DNA of 64,000 nucleotides, from assembly GCA_019359115.1 (NCBI GenBank), contig JAHHHW010000044.1, positions 1-64,000 on the forward strand, read 5' to 3'. The notes under the pieces were generated by a model. The model ran no database searches. It was not told where the DNA came from and saw only the letters and a list, made by a program, of their open reading frames with translations. A program made the position numbers and the translations under genes. Origin of the DNA: Pelatocladus maniniholoensis HA4357-MV3. GTDB lineage: Bacteria; Cyanobacteriota; Cyanobacteriia; Cyanobacteriales; Nostocaceae. This document shows positions 59,791-64,000 of this stretch, piece after piece (the first letter of the stretch is position 1; each line of letters begins with the position of its first letter).

Positions 59791-61410
59791 TTAATCCTTC
59801 TCTGCAAAAGTTTGTACTTTGCCATCAGGACTGTAAACGGCTCTAATGATCACAGACTGTCCATTGCGATTGGGAGAAATAAAACGTTCACCAATTAAAG
59901 GCATACCTGTGCGATCAATATATATTCTTGAAGCTTTCCCTAAAGGAAGGATACGTTCAATAGTGCCATCAACACCCACCATCAAACTATACTCTAGTGT
60001 TTGGTTCAAGCCAGAAGGTGGCTGCCAGCGCTTTGTTAAAAATTGTTTAGCTTCTGATAATTGAGTCGTTGCGTCCAATACAGCGTTGCTGTTTCCAGTA
60101 GCAACTTTGTTAGAATTACGGTCTTGGCGCAATCTCTCGATTAATTTGGAAGTATCTTCTGCCTCAATCGAGGAGGTAGTTGTTGATGATTGACTTTGTT
60201 GAGTACTACCACGGCTATTAGGTGCGGTAGCAATAGGTGGTGGAACAGTAGGAAGAGTAGAAGGAAGAGTAGAAGGTAGATTAGAAGGTAGACTAGTTGG
60301 TGTAGTGGGTGAATTTAATGAAATTTCCCCATTTTGGGCAACAACTCCATTTTTCTGAGTCACGGCGGTGCTGTTGTTTTGTGAGGGTTTGGGTTGAATC
60401 AGAACTTGCCGTTGCGAATTGGTTGATGTTAGGGGTGCGGTGAATACGTTTTTTCCTGGAGAAGGCGGGACGAAGGTGGCTGTAGGAGATGTTGTAGAAG
60501 CTGAAGGAGAACCACCTTGAGAAGGTGCATTAGCTATTAAGGGCGCATTTGGAAACCCCTGAGTTTGAGGAGAAGTTTGGTTAGGTGGTAGCGTTCCTGA
60601 ACCAGGTACAGACAAATTATTAGAACCAAAAGGTAGTGCTGGTAGTTGATCGGTAGGGGTGAGTGCAGGTAGAGGTGTTGCCAAATCCGATGGAGGTGAT
60701 GGTTCTAAGGCAAGTTTCTCTTTGGTGGTACTAGGTTTTTGCTTAGTCTGAATTGCATATTGGTAAGTAAAGGGTACTAAACCAATGGCTAACACCAGTA
60801 CTGCTACCGCAGGAACCCAACCAGGAATAGCAAAACGCGATCTGTTTTGATAGAGACTGGGTAGGGCGAGCAAATCATCAGAGTATTGATCTAAGGCAGT
60901 TGCCAAATCAAATAACTGTAGCAAATTAAGTTGAACAACAGGCTGAGATGCTTGGTATCCTAAAGAACCGAGAAACAAATTATGAGTTAAACGGCTATTT
61001 GGTTTGATGTGTATTTCGGTTTCTGGTAGCTGATTATTAAAAGAATTTAATGTTTGAGTAGAAACAGAAGGTTGTAATTGTTCTTGTGATTCTAATTGAT
61101 CTGGATCTGATGTTTTAGTTGAGTTCTCTAAATCTGAAAAGTTTGCCCAAAAAGTTTCAGGAGAGATTTGCAGGAATTCCTGCACATAGTTTGTTACTGC
61201 TGCACACAAAGCTTCTAGTTGGTCGCGATCGCCCCGAATAACGATCTTCTGTTCTTCGCTTAGTCGTGGATCGTCAATGCTTAACTCAAAGCGTAGATCC
61301 TTCAGAACAGATTTTCCCACCCAACGAGATAGAGATGAGCTTTGTGCCAAAACTTCTAGTGTGCAAGTGGGTGGTGTGTACCGACGGATGACAGAATTTG
61401 TTAGAGGCAT
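59791..61410 (-). CDS. DUF4335-domain membrane protein
   Basis: A 539-residue protein. The N-terminal DUF4335 domain starts MPLTNSVIRRYTPPTCTLEVLAQSSSLSRWVGKSVLKDLRFELSIDDPR. One transmembrane helix (WVPAVAVLVLAIGLVPFTYQYAI, about 210-232) divides it. After it comes a long Pro/Ser/Thr-rich disordered stretch (about 240-430), with the string LPSTLPSTLP, then a C-terminal domain of about 100 residues (ATTQLSEAKQFLTKRWQPPSGLNQTLEYSLMVGVDGTIERI...). DUF4335 genes are usually next to DUF3038 genes in cyanobacteria, as here (25 bp gap). Role unknown. Confidence 0.88.
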   Translation of the reverse strand: MPLTNSVIRRYTPPTCTLEVLAQSSSLSRWVGKSVLKDLRFELSIDDPRLSEEQKIVIRGDRDQLEALCAAVTNYVQEFLQISPETFWANFSDLENSTKTSDPDQLESQEQLQPSVSTQTLNSFNNQLPETEIHIKPNSRLTHNLFLGSLGYQASQPVVQLNLLQLFDLATALDQYSDDLLALPSLYQNRSRFAIPGWVPAVAVLVLAIGLVPFTYQYAIQTKQKPSTTKEKLALEPSPPSDLATPLPALTPTDQLPALPFGSNNLSVPGSGTLPPNQTSPQTQGFPNAPLIANAPSQGGSPSASTTSPTATFVPPSPGKNVFTAPLTSTNSQRQVLIQPKPSQNNSTAVTQKNGVVAQNGEISLNSPTTPTSLPSNLPSTLPSTLPTVPPPIATAPNSRGSTQQSQSSTTTSSIEAEDTSKLIERLRQDRNSNKVATGNSNAVLDATTQLSEAKQFLTKRWQPPSGLNQTLEYSLMVGVDGTIERILPLGKASRIYIDRTGMPLIGERFISPNRNGQSVIIRAVYSPDGKVQTFAEKD

Positions 61411-61435
61411 GGCAGGAACTGCAAGCAGGATATTT

Positions 61436-62041
61436 TCAAAATTTAGTTGAACGGTCTATTAGTGCTAGCCAGAGGCGGCGATGTCCACCGGGTCCGCTAT
61501 AAAAAAGTAAATCTATCAGCAGTTTTAAAGCCAGGTGGGTAAGTTCATCCGTGGAGATTGTCGAGTCTTCCTCCATCCGTTCTTGATAAGTGTTGCAGAA
61601 AGCATCAATATAATCTCCTAACAAAGCAGCTTGATGAGGTTCGCGGTTGTTTTCCGCCATCTGTTCTAACAAGCCAACAGCACGCCGAATTAGTTCTTGA
61701 TGCTGCTTGGCAAGATAACAAATAATGAGAACAAGCGCTCGCGCTTCTTCAACATCGAGCTTTTTTCGCCCTCCTTGACCTTTGCGTAGCGGGTTTGACT
61801 GGCGTAGTCGCCATAGCGCTACACGGTCTGGCACTCTTGACTCTAAATTCAGATTAATAGCCGCTGAAAGCATGGCCTCGGAGCCAATGCCAGTCAATGT
61901 TTCTAATGCCAACAGCACCAAATCTAATTGGGTTTTAATGTTTTCCCATTGAGTTGTATTCGGGGCTGGAAGCTTAATTAAATCCTCCCACTGGGGGGTA
62001 GGAGTGGGTAAATTGGCGGCAGAGTGCATAACTTTTAGCAT
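61436..62041 (-). CDS. DUF3038-domain protein
   Basis: A 201-residue soluble helical protein: WENIKTQLDLVLLALETLTGIGSEAMLSAAINLNLESRVPDRVALWRLRQSNPLRKGQGGRKKLDVEEARALVLIICYLA is the DUF3038 core. The start could be Met5. It lies 25 bp upstream of the DUF4335 gene on the same strand; the pair is conserved in cyanobacteria, implying a joint but unknown role. Confidence 0.9.
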   Translation of the reverse strand: MLKVMHSAANLPTPTPQWEDLIKLPAPNTTQWENIKTQLDLVLLALETLTGIGSEAMLSAAINLNLESRVPDRVALWRLRQSNPLRKGQGGRKKLDVEEARALVLIICYLAKQHQELIRRAVGLLEQMAENNREPHQAALLGDYIDAFCNTYQERMEEDSTISTDELTHLALKLLIDLLFYSGPGGHRRLWLALIDRSTKF

Positions 62042-62748
62042 AGATGATCGGGCTGGTAGGGGCTGTTGCTGTTACCCATTTTGAAACCAGACTTTTACGA
62101 AAGAAGATTAGTTTCCTAAAGCTATGAACAGAAATTAGCCTACAGCAAGCTGCTGGGCGTTTTTCATCACTGAGATGGTTGGGTAAACAGCTGCGGTCTT
62201 TGTCTTACTCTATGACGAAAACCGATTTTATAAAAACTACAAGCACTATTTATTACGTCTTGTCTGCTAATTGCACCAACCTTGGATTTAACTATACTTT
62301 TTGCTTAAAATGATGCTTTCTACAAAATAAAGAAATCTTCCTTTAGATAGATATTTAGTCTTGGTTAATGGTTAATTGTTTATCCGGCTACTTCACTTAC
62401 AACCAAAGAATACATAATCACCCATATTTCAACAAGCTGTTTCTCAGAAAAATTATTGTTTTGTTTACAAAACAATAAGAATTTTTGATGGTTATTGGAA
62501 ATTGTTTGGTTAAAAAATTAGCATACTTTTGTTTTTGCTGTTACCTGTTTAATTTTTCATCAAACTTTACAGCAATATGTCATGGGGTATAGATAACAGA
62601 CGTTGCTATTTTCGTTTCCCATCAGAAAATCTCGCTTCTGTCTAGGTAAAATTCCTGTCAAAGTAGTGATCCTAATTATATGTGTAATCGTAAATAGCGT
62701 GTAAAATAACCAAATTTACAATAATTTTGCCAATTGAATAAGAATCTC
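62042..62748. other. Long divergent spacer upstream of the ammonium transporter
   Basis: About 700 bp without a plausible gene. AT-rich. I looked for an NtcA site (GTA-N8-TAC) in front of the transporter and found no exact match, although GTA and TAC triplets occur at other spacings near 62683-62720. Confidence 0.5.
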
Positions 62749-64000
62749 ATGTCTAAAAGAAGACTTCTGGGCTTTAAGTATAACAGAAGCCAATTTTTGA
62801 GGTTTTTCTACCTCAACATACCTTTAGCGATAATCATAGTGTTGGTTTGGATGAAAGTTGCAATGGCGCAAGCTCCCAGCACACAACAAGAATTAAGCTC
62901 TCTGTGGTTATTAATTGCAGGTGCTTTAGTCTTTTTTATGAATGCTGGGTTTGCTCTTTTAGAAACTGGCTTCTGTAGACACAACAACGCCACTAATGTC
63001 TTAGCAAAAAACCTTGTTGTTTTTTGTTCAGCTACATTAGCTTATTGGCTCTTTGGTTTTGGATTGATGTATGGGGATGGATATTATGAATGTCCTGGAG
63101 AAGCTAATCCAAACTTATTTAGTTTTTTTGGTCGCATAGATTTTCCCTTTGAACTACAATTTCCCCAAACTTCTAATGATTTGGCTTTTCCTGAAGGATT
63201 TAGCTGTTTACAAACTGATTGGCCAAATCACTCCTTTGCAGCTTTATTTTTCTTTCAGTTAGTTTTTGCTGGAACTGCTGCCACAATTGTCTCTGGAGCA
63301 GTTGCTGAACGTGTTAAATTTTGGGCATTTTTTCTGTTCAGCTTTTTCTTGGTTGGACTTTTGTATCCTTTCACTGGTCATTGGATTTGGGGACATTATG
63401 GCTGGTTGAAAGAAGTTTTCAAGTTTAGAGATTTTGCTGGTTCAACGGTTGTTCACAGCGTGGGTGGAACAGCTGCTTTGGTGGGAGCTTGGTTACTTAA
63501 ACCACGCTGGGGTCGTTTCAACTACGATCCGCGCCAAGATATTGAACTCAATCAAAATTCTCAAGAAAAAGCTCCACCAAATATTTCCCAAGAAGCTTTT
63601 ACTCGCCCTAGTAACCTTGGTTATGCAACTCTGGCTTGTCTAATTTTGTGGATGGGATGGCTAGGTTTTAATGGTGGTTCAACAACCAATTTAGAATATG
63701 TACCTCACATTGTCGCCACAACTACAATTGCAGGTGCAACAGGTGGAACTATGGCGATTATCTGTAGTCCAGCTATTATTGGAAAACCAAGTCTGTCTTC
63801 CATCATCAATGGTATTCTAGGAGGTTTAGTAGGAGTTACAGCCTCTTCTGCTTATGTAGATATGACAAGAGGAGCTTTCATCGGTTTTATTAGTGGATTT
63901 GTTGTTGTTATAGGAGGAAAATTTTTAGAAAAACTGAAAATTGATGATCCAGCAGGTGCAATTCCTGTTCATCTTTTTTGTGGCGCTTGGGGAACTATTG
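62749..64000 (+). CDS. amt: Ammonium transporter Amt (3' end beyond the window)
   Basis: The frame is open from ATG 62749 to the window end (417 codons). A basic N-terminus and hydrophobic stretch (signal-like, MAQA) precede LWLLIAGALVFFMNAGFALLETGFCRHNNATNVLAKN. The insertion YGDGYYECPGEANPNLFSFFG...FPEGFSCLQ is of the long Amt type. FAGTAATIVSGAVAERVKFWAFF, DFAGSTVVHSVGGTAALVGAW and the later MGWLGFNGGSTTN are family signatures; the pore His of VVHSVGG is kept. It imports ammonium across the plasma membrane. Usually NtcA-controlled. Confidence 0.95.
   Translation, partial: MSKRRLLGFKYNRSQFLRFFYLNIPLAIIIVLVWMKVAMAQAPSTQQELSSLWLLIAGALVFFMNAGFALLETGFCRHNNATNVLAKNLVVFCSATLAYWLFGFGLMYGDGYYECPGEANPNLFSFFGRIDFPFELQFPQTSNDLAFPEGFSCLQTDWPNHSFAALFFFQLVFAGTAATIVSGAVAERVKFWAFFLFSFFLVGLLYPFTGHWIWGHYGWLKEVFKFRDFAGSTVVHSVGGTAALVGAWLLKPRWGRFNYDPRQDIELNQNSQEKAPPNISQEAFTRPSNLGYATLACLILWMGWLGFNGGSTTNLEYVPHIVATTTIAGATGGTMAIICSPAIIGKPSLSSIINGILGGLVGVTASSAYVDMTRGAFIGFISGFVVVIGGKFLEKLKIDDPAGAIPVHLFCGAWGTI

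Overview
The window comes from a cyanobacterium, almost certainly a filamentous (probably heterocyst-forming) member of the Nostocales. The evidence is the photosystem II pair psbB-psbT, Ycf34, a cyAbrB2 regulator, a ClpP/ClpR pair, many GCGATCGC (HIP1) octamers inside and outside genes, and many short tandem heptanucleotide repeats (STRRs) at gene borders. The genus cannot be fixed from the sequence alone. Gene density is moderate. Most genes are housekeeping or conserved cyanobacterial genes, separated by repeat-rich spacers full of small non-autonomous elements. No transposase gene was seen.

Layout. 1-1.1 kb: an antitoxin-like gene followed by a PIN toxin gene broken by a 173-bp MITE and a frameshift. 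1.1-6.9 kb: central carbon genes (tal, gap), a hydrolase-like protein, flavodoxin and rimM, all on the minus strand. 6.9-9.3 kb: a 12 x 21-bp array, an orphan antitoxin-like gene and three small exported proteins, two of which share a new-looking Cys motif. 9.5-18.4 kb: SH3b protein, UbiD decarboxylase, a short SLH protein, a methyltransferase, a Uma2 protein with a heptad-repeat tail, a protein kinase with a Ycf66-like C-terminus beside a free-standing Ycf66-like protein, and an SDR-CIA30 fusion. 18.4-19.2 kb: nested repeats. 19.2-23.1 kb: a translationally coupled pair, a CHAT-protease/ATPase and a membrane AAA-type ATPase with a Gly/Val tandem-repeat membrane region. This pair is the best candidate for an uncharacterised system.

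23.4-30.2 kb: Uma2, pyrR, cobD/cbiB, an Rrf2 regulator, cyAbrB2, a ClC transporter with CBS domains and a zinc-ribbon membrane protein. 30.3-38.1 kb: three GT39-like membrane glycosyltransferases, one in an overlapping run with a DUF6883/DUF4926 pair. 38.2-42.5 kb: small zinc-ribbon protein, VOC protein, VWA protein, clpR-clpP and a J-domain protein that converges on a 1444-residue Hsp70-like protein (42.5-46.9 kb). 47-53 kb: ycf34, a CCA-enzyme-family nucleotidyltransferase, a HAD phosphatase, rps1, psbT and psbB. 54.4-57.2 kb: tRNA-Asp, gltX, a hairpin-rich MITE and xth. 57.9-64 kb: a GT4 glycosyltransferase, a zinc-ribbon protein, a YiaAB protein, the DUF3038/DUF4335 pair and the start of an ammonium transporter cut by the window end.

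Repeats are the other main theme: several TA-flanked MITEs, a family of 28-34-bp palindromes of which two copies lie in frame inside the ATPase gene, a multi-hairpin element with compensatory base changes between copies, and three unrelated tandem arrays that all have a 21-bp period. Family assignments come from recognising protein motifs by eye; no search was run.
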